Part shown: one piece after another, positions 46,349 through 56,640 of the stretch
Layout: each line of letters opens with the position of its first letter
How positions within the stretch are numbered: position 1 is the first letter of the stretch
Program-made: the position numbers and the translations under genes
Notes under the pieces: model-generated
What the model saw: only the letters and a program-made list of their open reading frames with translations
Database searches by the model: none
Told to the model about the DNA's origin: nothing
Assembly: GCA_963971535.1 (NCBI GenBank)
Contig: OZ020591.1
Coordinates: forward strand, 13,237,577-13,301,576
Direction of reading: 5' to 3'
DNA length: 64,000 bases
Origin: Notolepis coatsorum
Lineage: Eukaryota > Chordata > Actinopteri > Aulopiformes > Paralepididae

Positions 46349-46594
46349 TGTAGCGTTCTGTCATACCCTTATTGTTAGGAAGAATGAGGAGAGGTTTATG
46401 TTCCTTTTGGGGTTGTTTAATTCCAGGGAATATGATTACATACAGGTCAATACCTCACTCGTCAGGTACACGCAGCTACCTGCCTCCACGTATATTCCAC
46501 GACAACAACGTAACTTCCGGTGCCACCTCCTATCTCTCCCGGGGGGAAACACACCCCCAGGTAACAGTGACACACAAAACCCCAGAACATTACA
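46349..46594 (-). repeat. Gypsy 3' LTR
   Basis: TG...CA ends on both strands, 246 bp, 3 differences from the partner at 55044-55289. Confidence 0.92.
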
Positions 46595-46612
46595 CTATCC
46601 CCCCCCTTCTGA
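46595..46612 (-). other. Polypurine tract of Gypsy
   Basis: On the minus strand 'ctcagaaggggggga' lies just before the 3' LTR. It would prime plus-strand DNA synthesis. Confidence 0.7.
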
Positions 46613-46715
46613 GCTCTCGCCCTGAGAGACACATCAACAACATAGCACATTCACAATAACATTTTCCATTTCAAGCAGAACACTTTTTTTTCATTGTTGT
46701 TCTTTTTTTCTTTTC

Positions 46716-47318
46716 TTACACAAAGTCCTTGAAACGACCTGGCGGCAGCCTCCGCCTCTGCGGACGCGTTGTCCCTGCCCAAAGGACTGAATCGACCTGC
46801 TGCTGCTGCGGAACAGGAACCGTCCGGGGAGTGCCATGTCTGTCCCGCACAGGGGACACAGTCTGTGATTCTGAGGGGGCCCCAGTATGGGAAGAGGGGA
46901 AACCGCCTGCTGGTGGACCACGGTGCACTCCCCTCGAACGGCGTGTACATCCGGCCCCAGTGGTGGTCGGAACACTGTCTCTAGGTGAGGCCGCTGGGAG
47001 GGCTGGGTCTTGAAGTGGGAGGCAATCCCCTCTGTACGGGGCCAGTCTGTCTCTGTGAAGAGCAACTTTCCTCCCCCTGAGCGGCAATTGTACCCTGTAT
47101 ACCACCTCCCCCACCCTCTCTAGCACACTGTCCCTACATGGCCCCTGCCAGTGACAGTCCAGTTTAGGGCACCGCCCCCTCTTCCTCCGAGGGCTATACA
47201 CCCAGACCAGTTCCCCGGCCTGGAAATGCCTCCCCTTAGCCCGCACATCATAGTTCCTTTTTTGTCTCATGCCCGCCTTTTCCAGCTGACCCCGGGCAAA
47301 GTTGTGGGCGGACTCCAT
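46716..47318 (-). pseudogene. Gypsy integrase C-terminal part
   Basis: 'RQKRNYDVRAKGRHFQAGEL', 'WVYSPRRKRGRCPKLD', 'HWQGPC' and 'DRLAPYRG' form the SH3-like C-terminal domain that follows the integrase core in Ty3/Gypsy. It is in a different frame from the core, so a frameshift lies near 47290. A proline-rich tail runs to the stop near the polypurine tract. Confidence 0.8.
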
Positions 47319-48229
47319 TCGATCTTGGAGTCTCCTGGCATACTCCCTCCCCGGGGGAACGGGGGAGTGTCAGGGGGCTTGCCAAACGCCACCTCCGTCG
47401 GCGTCCGGAGCTCCCGGCCCAGCATGAGCAGTGCTGGCGTGCAGGAGGTGGACTCTTGGACAGCGGATCGGTATGCCATGAGAACAAGGGGAAGGTGCGT
47501 GTCCCAGTCTCGCTGGTGCTCTGCTGTGAGAATGGCTAGCTGCTTGCCCAGAGTCCTATTGAACGTCTCCAATAACCCGTCACTTTGTGGGTGCAGAGCA
47601 GTGGTTCGGGTCTTCTTTGTGCCTAGCTGCTCACACATGGTGGCAAAGACATGTGACTAAAAATTCCTCCCTTGATCGCTGTGGAGGGTTTCTGCTGCGC
47701 CGAACCGACTGAACATGCCCTCCACCAGCGCGTCAACCACAGTCTTGGCCTCCTGATCCGGCAACGCATATGCCTCTGGCCATTTTGTGAAATAGTCCAT
47801 GGCGAACAGCACGTAGCGATTGCCTTTGTCCGTGCACGGAAACGGCCCCATAACATCCACCGCCACTCTCTCCATGGGGGCTCCCACCCCCAGCTGTTGG
47901 AGCAGTGCGTGGGACTGATCAGGTGGGCCCTTGTATGCTGCGCAGAGGTCGCAGCGGCGACAGAAATCCTCTACGTCCCTTTTTATCCGTCCCCAGTAGA
48001 ACCCCTGACGGAGGCGGCGCAGAGTCTTTGTGATGCCAAAGTGCCCTGCCCCCACGGTGCCATGGGAACTTTTTAACACAGTCTCTCTCATTGCTTTGGG
48101 GACCACCACCCGCCACCTGTTCTCTCCCGTAGCCGGCTCCCTCCACGCTCTCTGTAGAACCCCATCCCACACCCGCAGAGCTGCAAAGTCTGCCCACAGT
48201 CCCTTTGTAGCAGTGGTGCCCCCTGCCAC
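47267..48229 (-). pseudogene. Gypsy integrase, zinc-binding and catalytic core
   Basis: The His2Cys2 zinc domain is visible ('HFGITKTLRRLRQGFYWGRI', 'CRRCDLC'). The core has the first Asp in 'VDVMGPF', the second in 'LHSDQGRNF', and the Glu in 'DGLLETFNRTL'. A stop codon (TAG at about 47657) follows directly after the second Asp motif and splits the core. Integrase inserts the DNA copy into the genome; this one cannot be made as one protein. Confidence 0.88.
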
Positions 48230-48307
48230 CTCCCCTTAGGGTGGCTTCTGACCTGACTCTACCCATTGCAAAACAGGTTTTAAATCAGGGTCCTGCTCTT
48301 GCTGCGT

Positions 48308-48835
48308 TCACCACTCCGCTTCTCCGATCACCTGCAGCACCCTGCAGACCGGCCCGTCGCCCTCGTGCTCGGGGCATATTGTTACCTCCTCCCGGAGCTC
48401 TCTCTCTCTTGTCTCCCTCTTCTCACAGTATCGACACCCCTCCAGAGCACAGGGCCGTCGGGACAGGGCGTCAGCGTTGGTGTGGCGGACGCCGGCCCTG
48501 TGCTCAACGGTGAAGTTGAAGTCTGCCAGCCTCTCCAGCCAGCGGCACACTTGCCCCTCCGGCTCTCGAAAGGACGTCAGCCACTGGAGAGCGGAGAGGT
48601 CAGTTCTGATCGTAAACGGCAGGCCACAGAGGTAGTACCTGAAGTGTTTAACTGCCTCAACGACAGCCAGAAGCTCCCGGCGGGTGACGCAGTAGTTCCG
48701 CTCCGCTTTGTTGAATGTGTGGCTGAAGTAAGCCACCGCTCTTTCTCCTACCGGCCCCACCTGAGACAGCACGGCCCCCATACCCACGTTGCTGGCATCC
48801 GTGTCCAGGACAAACGGCAGGGAGGGGTCTGGGTA
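48308..48835 (-). pseudogene. Gypsy RNase H domain
   Basis: 'FVLDTDASNVGMGAVLSQ' with the first catalytic Asp, 'RRELLAVVEAVKHFRYYL' with the Glu, 'TIRTDLSALQWL' with the third acid, and 'RHTNADALSRRP' at the end. It degrades RNA in the RNA-DNA hybrid. Its upstream RT half lies beyond the inserted L2 at 52144. Confidence 0.88.
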
Positions 48836-48965
48836 AGTAAGTAAGTAAGTAAGTAAGTATTTATAAAGCACCTTTCATACATGTCATGTAGCTCAAAGTG
48901 CTGTACACAATTATAGGCATATATAACGATAAAAGCAATAAAGTCATAGTGATCAGTTAAGATCA

Positions 48966-49275
48966 AAAACACGCCTTCAGCTCAGAAGCTGAGGCGTGTC
49001 AAAAAACTTTTGAAAAACTGGAGGCGTGTCTCCTATTGTACCCATTCCTTCATCTAAAAAGTTTGAAAGTTTGGGAGGTCCGCAAAAACACGCCTTCAGC
49101 TCAGAAGCTGAGGTGTGTCAAAAACGTTTGAAAAACTGGAGGCGTGTCTCCTATTGTACCCATTCCTTCATCTAAAAAGTTTGAAAGTTTGGGAGGTCCG
49201 CAAAAACACGCCTTCAGCTCAGAAGCTGAGGCGTGTCAAAACTTTTGAAAAACTGGAGGCGTGTCTCCTATGTAC
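48966..49275. repeat. 118-119-bp tandem repeat with hairpins in the L2 3' UTR
   Basis: About 2.6 copies, starting near 48967, 49086 and 49204. Each carries a hairpin 'acgccttcagctcagaagct' closing with 'gaggcgtgt', then 'aaaactggaggcgtgtctcc'. The other L2 copy has a different repeat in the same place. Confidence 0.85.
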
Positions 49276-49353
49276 CCGTTCCTTCATCTAAAAAGTTGGG
49301 TCCACAAGGCTTATCCTAGCCTCATGGATCCATCAGGTTTTTCCAAGCCATAA

Positions 49354-52053
49354 CTATTTGTAAGCTAGACTGTATAGGTACGTTTTTAATTTTCCTTTAA
49401 AAATGTGTATAGAGCTGGCGTTTCTGATGTGTGTTGGTAGTGTGTTCCATAGTTTTGGGGCATAGTTGGCAAATGCCATACTTCCTATCCTTTTTTGGTT
49501 TCTGGGCGTGTCTAGTAAACCTGTGGTGGATGACCGTAGCGTTCTTGAGGGCAGATAACTAACTAGGGAATTTGCTATGTATTTTGGGCCTTGCTCATTA
49601 AGAGCTTTATATGTTAGGAAAAGGACCTTAAAATCAATTCTATGAGTTATTGGAAGCCAGTGCAGAGTGGCCAGGACTGGAGTGATATGTTCTCTTCTCC
49701 TTGTATGAGTTAGTAATCGAGCTGCAGAGTTTTGGATAAGCTGAAGCTTCCCAATGGTTGCTTTGGGAAGACCAGTGAACAGTGCATTACAATAGTCAAG
49801 CCGACTTGATACAAAAGCATGAATAAGTTTCTCTGCATCCTTTTTATTTACGAAAGGTCTTACTTTCGCTATGTTTCTTAGGTGGAAGAATGACGTTTTC
49901 ATGGCCTTATTTATATGAGACTTAAAGGTCAGGTCTGAGTCCAAGATGACACCTAGGCTTGTAACCTCAGTCTTTACATAGGATGACAGACTCCCCAGGT
50001 TTTTACAAAGCACTTCCCTTTTCGCTTTTGGGCCGATCAATAGGATTTCGGTCTTGCTTTCGTTTAATTTTAGGAAGTTATTGTTCATCCACTTGTTTAT
50101 TGCTAACAGACAATTTGTAATGGACTGTATGGCTGTAGTGTTATTTGGTTCTGCGGAGATATATAGTTGTGTATCATCAGCATAACTATGGAAGCATACA
50201 TTGTGGTCTCGAATGATGTCCCCGAGGGGCAGCATATATAGTGAGAAGAGTAATGGACCAAGGCAGCTTCCTTGTGCGACTCCAAAATTGCTGTTATGTT
50301 CCTCGGATACATTGTCTCCAAGCTTAACATAGAACCTTCTCCCCTTAATGTATGTTATGAGCCAATTTAGTACATGATCGGAAAAGCCAACCAGTCTTTC
50401 TAGACGACTGATCAAGATATTATGGTCAATCGTATCGAACGCTGCACTAAGGTCCAATAGGACAAGAATTGAGACTTTGCCAGCATCGGTGTTTAGCCTG
50501 AGGTCGCTAACTATTTTGGTAAGGGCAGTTTCAGTGCTGTGATTTGTTCTGAAACCTGATTGTAGTTCATCCATGATGTTATTATCTTTGAGAAAGGAGT
50601 TTATTTGTACTGAGACTATCTTTTCTAATATCTTGCTGATAAATGGAAGGTTCGATATTGGCCTATAGCTTTTTAGTTCGTTTACATCTAAGTTTGTTTT
50701 CTTTAGTAGTGGTTTTACTACAGCTGTTTTAAATGCATCTGGAAAAGTGCCTGTTTGAAGAGACATATTTATGATTTCAAGGACATGATTTGAGACACTA
50801 TCAAACACCCGCTTGAGAAATGCTGTTGGTATAGGATCGAGGCAGGAGGTGGCGGAATTACACTCAGAGACAATCTTACAGAGGTCAGGTAATGTAATAC
50901 ATGTGAATTCCCCCATAGTTATCTCAGGTGGGTTTCCACTCACAGCCAGATCCATATCAGCGGTAATGCTTGCTCTAATCAATGATATTTTTTCATTAAA
51001 GAAAACTGCGAACTCTTCACATTTTGTGGCTGATTGCTGCGGTATATGGGGGGGTGGTATGTTAATCAGTCGGTCAATGGTGGAAAAAAGTACCCTCGAG
51101 TTACCCATATTTTCTGAGATCATTTTGGAAAAATATTCCTTTCTCGCAAGTTGTATTGCCTTATTGTATGCGCCCATGGCGTCTTTGTATAAATTAAAGT
51201 GAGCTGTGAGTTTGAGTTTCCTCCATTTTCGCTCGGCTATCCTACATTTTCTCTTGTTATCTTTAACATTGGTTTTATTTAGCCATGGAGAGATTCTATC
51301 AGTTTTTACCTTTTTAACCTTTAGAGGGGCAACAGTATCTAACACAGTTGACAAGGTGCTGTGGAAGTTTTGCACTTGCTGATTTAAGGAGGATTTACTG
51401 CATTGGTCGTATGATTTCATCATACTAGAGAATTTTGCTTCAGCTCTAGCGTCCAGAAGCCTTCTGTGAACTAGGAATTCGCTTCTGGTCTTATGTAATA
51501 TTAGGCTTGTACCATAGAACACACAATAATGGTCAGAAATTGGAATTTGTTTTACTGATATATTCTCAATGTTTAGCCCTGTTGTTATTAGTAGGTCCAG
51601 AGTGTTGCCATGTTGGTGGGTGGCCTCGTGAACATGTTGCATCAGTCCAAAACTGTCCAGTAGGTTCAGAAACTCACAACCCCTGGGGTCATCCTTTTTG
51701 TTGATATGAATATTTAGATCTCCATTAAGAATGATTCTATCATACCTGGTAATGCAGATCGATATGAGTTCTGAAAATTCCTGTATGAAGAGTGGCGAGT
51801 ACCTTGGTGGTCGATACAATGTCACACATATTACTGGCATTTCTGTTTTCAATACAATAGCAAGGTATTCAAATGATAAAAATGTTCCCAGGTCAATATC
51901 ATTGCACACAAATTGAGTGGAGATGATTGCTGCTATTCCTCCTCCCCTCCCACTCTGTCTGTTTGATTGATAGAATTTAAAATTGGAAGGGCAGGTCTCA
52001 ATCAGTGTTGCTACACCAGTGATATTGTCTAACCATGTCTCTACTAAAAACAT
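49354..52053 (-). CDS. L2 endonuclease-reverse transcriptase, open frame (5'-truncated)
   Basis: 899 residues from the first Met; the frame is open upstream to the LINE's 5' end. The endonuclease spans residues 1-180: 'FLVETWLDN' with the Glu, 'ILNGDLNIH', 'ISDHYC' at 172-177. The RT spans about 440-720: 'SYRPISNLPFISK', motif A 'LDLSAAFDTIDH' (534-544), motif B 'GVAQGSCLGP', motif C 'YADDTQLY' (624-631). The C-terminus reads 'APKLWNTLPTHIRNASS'. The first residues of the endonuclease and any ORF1 are lost, so this copy is probably not autonomous, but the absence of stops shows it is young. Confidence 0.88.
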   Translation of the reverse strand: MFLVETWLDNITGVATLIETCPSNFKFYQSNRQSGRGGGIAAIISTQFVCNDIDLGTFLSFEYLAIVLKTEMPVICVTLYRPPRYSPLFIQEFSELISICITRYDRIILNGDLNIHINKKDDPRGCEFLNLLDSFGLMQHVHEATHQHGNTLDLLITTGLNIENISVKQIPISDHYCVFYGTSLILHKTRSEFLVHRRLLDARAEAKFSSMMKSYDQCSKSSLNQQVQNFHSTLSTVLDTVAPLKVKKVKTDRISPWLNKTNVKDNKRKCRIAERKWRKLKLTAHFNLYKDAMGAYNKAIQLARKEYFSKMISENMGNSRVLFSTIDRLINIPPPHIPQQSATKCEEFAVFFNEKISLIRASITADMDLAVSGNPPEITMGEFTCITLPDLCKIVSECNSATSCLDPIPTAFLKRVFDSVSNHVLEIINMSLQTGTFPDAFKTAVVKPLLKKTNLDVNELKSYRPISNLPFISKILEKIVSVQINSFLKDNNIMDELQSGFRTNHSTETALTKIVSDLRLNTDAGKVSILVLLDLSAAFDTIDHNILISRLERLVGFSDHVLNWLITYIKGRRFYVKLGDNVSEEHNSNFGVAQGSCLGPLLFSLYMLPLGDIIRDHNVCFHSYADDTQLYISAEPNNTTAIQSITNCLLAINKWMNNNFLKLNESKTEILLIGPKAKREVLCKNLGSLSSYVKTEVTSLGVILDSDLTFKSHINKAMKTSFFHLRNIAKVRPFVNKKDAEKLIHAFVSSRLDYCNALFTGLPKATIGKLQLIQNSAARLLTHTRRREHITPVLATLHWLPITHRIDFKVLFLTYKALNEQGPKYIANSLVSYLPSRTLRSSTTGLLDTPRNQKRIGSMAFANYAPKLWNTLPTHIRNASSIHIFKGKLKTYLYSLAYK

Positions 52054-52143
52054 ACAATGTACACCATGTTTTACTATGAGTTCATTTATCAGAAATGATT
52101 TTTGTTTCAGCGCTCTAACGTTGAACAGTGCTAGTTTTAGCTG

Positions 52144-52679
52144 TACGGGTTCTGTAGTGGGGTGTGAGATAGTACAGGTGCTTCTGTTAGTCCTTTTAGG
52201 AGGTCAAACGCCTGCTGACACTCAGGCGTCCAGGTGAAGTCAGCGCCTTTCTCCTTCAGTCGAAATAGGGGCTCAGCGATGCAGGAGAACCCCCTCACAA
52301 ACCTCCTGTAGTATGAGGCGAGCCCCACAAAGCTCTCGAGCTGCTCTTTGTCTGCGGGGGTGGGCCACTCTTTGACCGCCCTTATCTTCCCCTCCTGTGT
52401 GCTGATGCCCTCTCCCGTCAGTTTGTGTCCCAAGAACTCCACTTCTCCCCTCATGAAGTGGCACTTGACAGGGTGAAGTTTCAGTCCTGCCTCGGCTATC
52501 CTCCCCAGGACCCGTCTCAGCGTCTGGAGGCCCGCCTGGAAGGAGCTGCCGTGGGCCAGTATGTCGTCCAGGTACACAACGCACTCCTCTGGAGGAATGC
52601 CAGCCAACACGCTCTCCATTAGCCTTTCAAACGTGGCTGGGGCGTTACACAGCCGAAGCTGAGGACACGGAATTGCCAC
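52144..52679 (-). pseudogene. Gypsy reverse transcriptase, C-terminal part
   Basis: 'NAPATFERLMESVL', the catalytic 'VVYLDDILAHG', 'HPVKCHFMRGEVEFLGH', and the connection 'LASYYRRFVRGFSCIAEPL'. It is in a different frame from the N-terminal part. The L2 insertion ends it after 'LSHTPLQNP'. Confidence 0.88.
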
Positions 52680-53800
52680 AGCCCCCTCGGTGTGCAGAAG
52701 GCTGTCTTAGGTTTAGACTCTGGGTCTAGTGAGGAGAACCAGGACGAACCAGCCACTGTGTCCAGCGCCTCATCAACATGGGGCATCGGGTAAGAGTCTT
52801 TCTTTGTCACCTTGTTCAGTGGTCTGTAGTCGACGCAGAATCTCATTTTGGGGGTGTTCTTCTTCTTTACCATCACCACTCCCGAAGCCCAGGGATTGGC
52901 AGAGGGCTCTATGATGCCCGCCCGCTGCATCTCATCAATGGCGCACTCTGCAGCTTCTCTGTACGCCATGGGAAGGCGGCGGGCTGGTGATCTGATAGGC
53001 CGAGCGTCCCGTGTGTCTATTTGGTGATGCACCAAGTGAGTGCAGCCAATTTCAGCATCTGTCAGTGCAAAAATGTCCTTGAACTCATTTGGCAACTGCC
53101 ACAGCTCCTCTTGCTGTTCCGGCTCCAAGTGGCCACCGTTGCGTTCCCATATGCCCCTCACAACCGCTAGCCTGTCAGCCTCTTCCTCCATGTTAGGCTG
53201 CGCCAGGGGGAGGGGGGCCCCGGGTGTAAATGGGGCTGCTGATGGGGACAGGGGCGTACTGCCAGCAGGTGAGGGGAGCTGCCTGTCAGGGGCAAGGGGC
53301 ATGGGCGGTGAGCGTTCAGCCATCGAGTGGGCAGGGGAATATCTCAGGCGGGTATTCCGGGAGCGGGAGCTACCGTGACTGTCCAGGGGGCTTGCAGAAT
53401 GAAACTGTGTCTCTACTGCCCTCACTGCCAGTGGCACTGACCTCGGGGGAAGTGGGGGGAATATCATCTCAACAGTGGGGCCCCCAGGGAAACTCAATGT
53501 GTTCTCCCCCAGGTCCAGCAGGCATCGGGCAAACTTCAAGAAGTCTAGCCCCAATATGCAGGGGTCCTGCACCTCTGCCACCCACACCCGGAACTCCACC
53601 GACAGGCCCCCCACTGTTATGACCACCTTTCCCTTCCCCAACATGGGGGCTAGCTCACCCGTCACTGTCCTCAGCTGCACCGACGTCTGCTCCAGCTGTG
53701 TCCCCACCGGGACCATGTCAGGCCTCACCAGCGTCGCAGTCGAACCCGTGTCCACCAGGGCCGAACACGGCGCCCCAGCCAAGGTGACGGGACAAAGCAA
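52619..53800 (-). pseudogene. Gypsy protease and N-terminal reverse transcriptase
   Basis: The aspartic protease has 'ALVDTGSTATLV' and 'ILGLDFL'. After a proline-rich linker the RT begins: 'IDTRDARPIRSPARRLP', 'SGVVMVKKKN', 'RFCVDYRPLNKVTKKDSYPM'. After 'SSWFSSLD' about a dozen residues of the motif A region are missing before 'KPKTAFCTP', and the frame shifts soon after. The polymerase is inactive. Confidence 0.88.
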
Positions 53801-54029
53801 AAATTGCCTGCATGCGTCCAGCCCACTACCATGACTGACTCAGTGTCAATGTCTGCTTCTGGGGGGAGTAGAGCCCAACCCCCCTGGCTGTGCTGATTGG
53901 CTCCCTCCGCCGGAGGCAGAGCAGCATGGGACATGGCGCCTGGGATCCGCTCCGCCCCGTCTACATGGACCCCCTGCCGTCCTGGCGATTGCGGCAGTCC
54001 CTGCGGAGATGCCCGGGTTGGCCACACCC

Positions 54030-54943
54030 CTAGCAGCGCATGGGCCCCGGTGAATGAGCCGCACCTCCTTGTGGTTGCAATGTCACGGCACGCACCAGCT
54101 CTGTCATCCGCTCCATCATTGCGCGCACCCACTCCGGCTCCCTTGGGCTGCTCTCCCTGGCAACCCTCACCTTGGGAGGGGCCTCCCTCACGCCCTCCTG
54201 TGTGGTCTCGCCCCGCAGGTCTTCTCTCTCCAGCGCCAGCTCCAAGGCCCCCTGCAGCGTGCTCGGGTGCCTCAGCTGAACCCGCTCGCGCAGGTCTCGC
54301 GGCTCGATGGCGCGGACAAACTGATCTCTGGCGTACTCACTCAACACCGCAGGGGGCATGTGGCCGTATGCCCGTCTCGTGAGTGTCTCAATGTCAGTTG
54401 CCAGTGCACGAAGGGACTCACCGGGCCGTCTGTGCCGGTTGCATAGCTCTGTGACCACGATGCTCTTATTGTCACATCGACCGAAACGCCTCTGTAGCGC
54501 CCCCACCACAGCTCCATAGTCTCTCAGCTCTTCCGGCCCCAGTGCACTCAAGCATGCCAGGGCATCATCCGTGAGGGACAAAACGAGACAGGCAGCCTTT
54601 TTTTATTGTCCACAGGCCAGCCATTCAGTTCGGCTGCCAGCTCCAATTGCATAAAAAACGCCTCCAAACTGCCTTTACCAGAATATTTCAGCGCCTGGTC
54701 TGCTCTCCAACCGCTGTGTGCACCTCCGCATTGTGCCACGCTCTGCATGTCATCCCTACCGGACACCGCCGGGTGGAGTACCGGCGCGGCCGTCGCGTGA
54801 CCGTCACTCTCCCGTCCTCCAAGATTGCCAACCCCGACTTCGGCAACGACCTGCCATCTTTCCAAGTCTGGAAGTCCACTTGACAGACCTTCATCCTCCC
54901 TCTCCTGTTTAATCTTGCGGCGTGGCTCTTCTTTTGCCGTCAT
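54030..54943 (-). pseudogene. Gypsy gag
   Basis: It starts 'MTAKEEPRRKIKQERE' at 54943. The capsid-like part has 'GSLEAFFMQLELAAELNGWP' and, after a frameshift near 54600, 'SLTDDALACLSALGPEE' and 'YARDQFVRAIEPRDLRER'. Further on a CCHC zinc knuckle ('GCGQPGHLRRDC', about 54000-54045) has an in-frame TAG between its first two cysteines. Gag packages the RNA in the particle. Frameshift and stop make it non-functional. Confidence 0.82.
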
Positions 54944-55023
54944 TGCTAAGCTAACGTGACGTAGCTAGCCAGTAACAGCGGAGCTCGCCAGGGTACACAG
55001 TGCGCGTCAATCCGAGTTCACTA

Positions 55024-55041
55024 ATCCCACTTCAGACACCA
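55024..55041 (-). other. Gypsy primer-binding site, tRNA-Leu-like
   Basis: The plus strand reads 'atcccacttcagacacca', ending in CCA like a tRNA 3' end, two bases from the 5' LTR. It resembles the tRNA-Leu primer sites of other fish Gypsy elements, with one difference from the form I expect. Confidence 0.75.
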
Positions 55042-55043
55042 AA

Positions 55044-55289
55044 TGTAGTGTTCTGTCATAACCTTATTGTTAGGAAGAATGAGGAGAGGTTTATGTTCCT
55101 TTTGGGGTTGTTTAATTCCAGGGAATATGATTACATACAGGTCAATACCTCACTCGTCAGGTACACGCAGCTACCTGCCTCCACGTATATTCCACAACAA
55201 CAACGTAACTTCCGGTGCCACCTCCTATCTCTCCCGGGGGGAAACACACCCCCAGGTAACAGTGACACACAAAACCCCAGAACATTACA
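55044..55289 (-). repeat. Gypsy 5' LTR
   Basis: 246 bp, partner of 46349-46594 with 3 differences. Confidence 0.92.
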
Positions 55290-56640
55290 TTGTTAATTAA
55301 TTGAAAACTTTATTAACAGATTTCAGAATGGGTACAGTACAGTACAGCTCAATACATACAATTGTTAAGGGGTTGCAGACCAGAGAAAGATTTCGTCTTG
55401 TTTACATCAGGGTCCGCCATTTTCAATTCATCATAACATATATGACACACACAACATACAGATAGACAGTACTGCTACATCTATACATTTATGACATACC
55501 AGATTTGCAAATACAGTACTGTTTGTGGTACAAAAAGAGTCCAGAAAAAAGAGTATATACATTTGACGTAGAAACTGTACATTGGAGGAAGTTGGGTAGG
55601 TGGGGTAAGGTTGGGTGGGTGGGGGGGGAACTGTACATTGGAGGTGGTTGGGTGGGTGGGGGTGGGGGGGGGGGGTTGGGTAGGGTGTGGGTGGGGTTTC
55701 GAATTGCCGTCTCCCGTAGGTGTTCTTTGAGAGTGTTTTTGAAAGTGGGTAGTGATTCACATTCCTTTACAGCTTTGGGTAGGGCATTCCACATTGATGT
55801 GGCATAATTGCGAAACGTGTTTAGTCCCTTGTTTGAGCCGTATTGTTTTTTTTGTTGTTTGTCGTGGTATTCACTGACCTTTGGGAAGTATTTTGACATG
55901 TACATGGGTACCTTGGTCGTGTAGTGTATCTTGTAGACCAGGCCCATTGCAAGTTGCTGTTTGCGGACGACTCAGCCCTGCTGGTCTCTGACAAGAACAA
56001 GTTACAGGTTGAAAAAACCCTCAACTCGGAACTAGGCAAAATCTGCATATGGCTCGCCGACAACAAACTATCATTACACATGGGCAATGACAAGTGGGGC
56101 GGCTTTGGCTCAGGGGTAGAGCGGGTCGTCCAATGATCGAAGGGTTGGTGGTTCGAATCCCGCTCAAGCCCATGTCCATCCCATCGCCGTTGTGTCCTTG
56201 GGCAAGACACTTAACCTACTTGCCTCGTATGAATGTGTATGCATGTGAATGAATGTTGGTGGTGGTCGGAGGGGCCGTAGGCGATGATTATTTGCCACGC
56301 TTCCGTGAGTCTGCCTCAGGGCAGCTCTGGCTGCAATTGTAGCTTACCACCACCGGTATGACTGTAAATGAATGAATAATGGACTCTGTGAAGCGCTCTG
56401 GGTGTCATGAAGAGCGCTATATAAATCCAAGCCATTATTATTATTATTATGGGCAAAACAGAGTCCATTCTCTTCGGTTCAAATAACAAATTCAGCAAGA
56501 CCGACGGCTTCTCAGTTACAGTGGGTGACAATATTGTCACAAGGAAAGATGAAATTACCTACCTGGGTTCCATCCTAGAGGCTAATCTTTCCTGTGACAA
56601 AATGGCATCCAATGTAATAAAAAAAGTCAACCAAAGAACT
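55290..56640 (-). mobile_element. LINE C copy with 5' inversion (twin priming)
   Basis: From 55290 to about 55957 the sequence is LINE C on the minus strand (3' tail, G-rich UTR, C-terminus up to 'QQLAMGLVYKIHYTTK'). At 55958 it switches to LINE C on the plus strand ('FADDSALLVSDKNKLQVEK' to 'VIKKVNQRT' at 56640). About 85 codons between the two parts are missing. This is the expected product of twin-primed reverse transcription. A SINE later inserted in the inverted part. Confidence 0.82.
56088..56448 (+). mobile_element. tRNA-derived SINE with L2-like tail
   Basis: Box A 'tggctcaggggtagagcggg' (56106) and box B 'ggttcgaatcc' (56150-56160) make a clear tRNA-like head. The tail 'agcgctatataaatccaagc' plus ATT repeats is that of L2-mobilised SINEs such as V-SINEs. 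An 8-bp duplication 'atgggcaa' flanks it (56080-56087 and 56449-56456), inside LINE C coding sequence. It is not a tRNA gene: the acceptor and anticodon arms do not fold convincingly by eye. Confidence 0.88.

Larger units (their letters stand above)
48836..52143 (-). mobile_element. L2 LINE copy 2, young, inserted in Gypsy
   Basis: The 3' tail is a tandem of 'taag' at 48836-48863. The 5' end at about 52143 breaks within the endonuclease start ('LALFNVRALKQKSF'). The Gypsy sequence is continuous across the insertion, with at most a 'ggg' overlap. The ORF is intact (49354-52053). Confidence 0.88.
46349..55289 (-). mobile_element. Ty3/Gypsy LTR retrotransposon, inactive
   Basis: Two 246-bp LTRs (46349-46594 and 55044-55289) differ at 3 positions by eye. 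Gene order on the minus strand is gag, protease, RT, RNase H, integrase, as in Ty3/Gypsy. An L2 LINE (48836-52143) is inserted between RT and RNase H. There are several stops and frameshifts and no envelope gene. The flanks show no 5-bp duplication. Confidence 0.93.

Noticed and set aside
46372-46659. Frames at the Gypsy LTRs (also 55000-55300)
   Set aside because: They occur in LTR sequence at both ends and code for nothing known.
56097-56165. Possible tRNA gene
   Set aside because: Good boxes A and B, but it is followed by a SINE body and an L2-type tail and is flanked by an 8-bp duplication.
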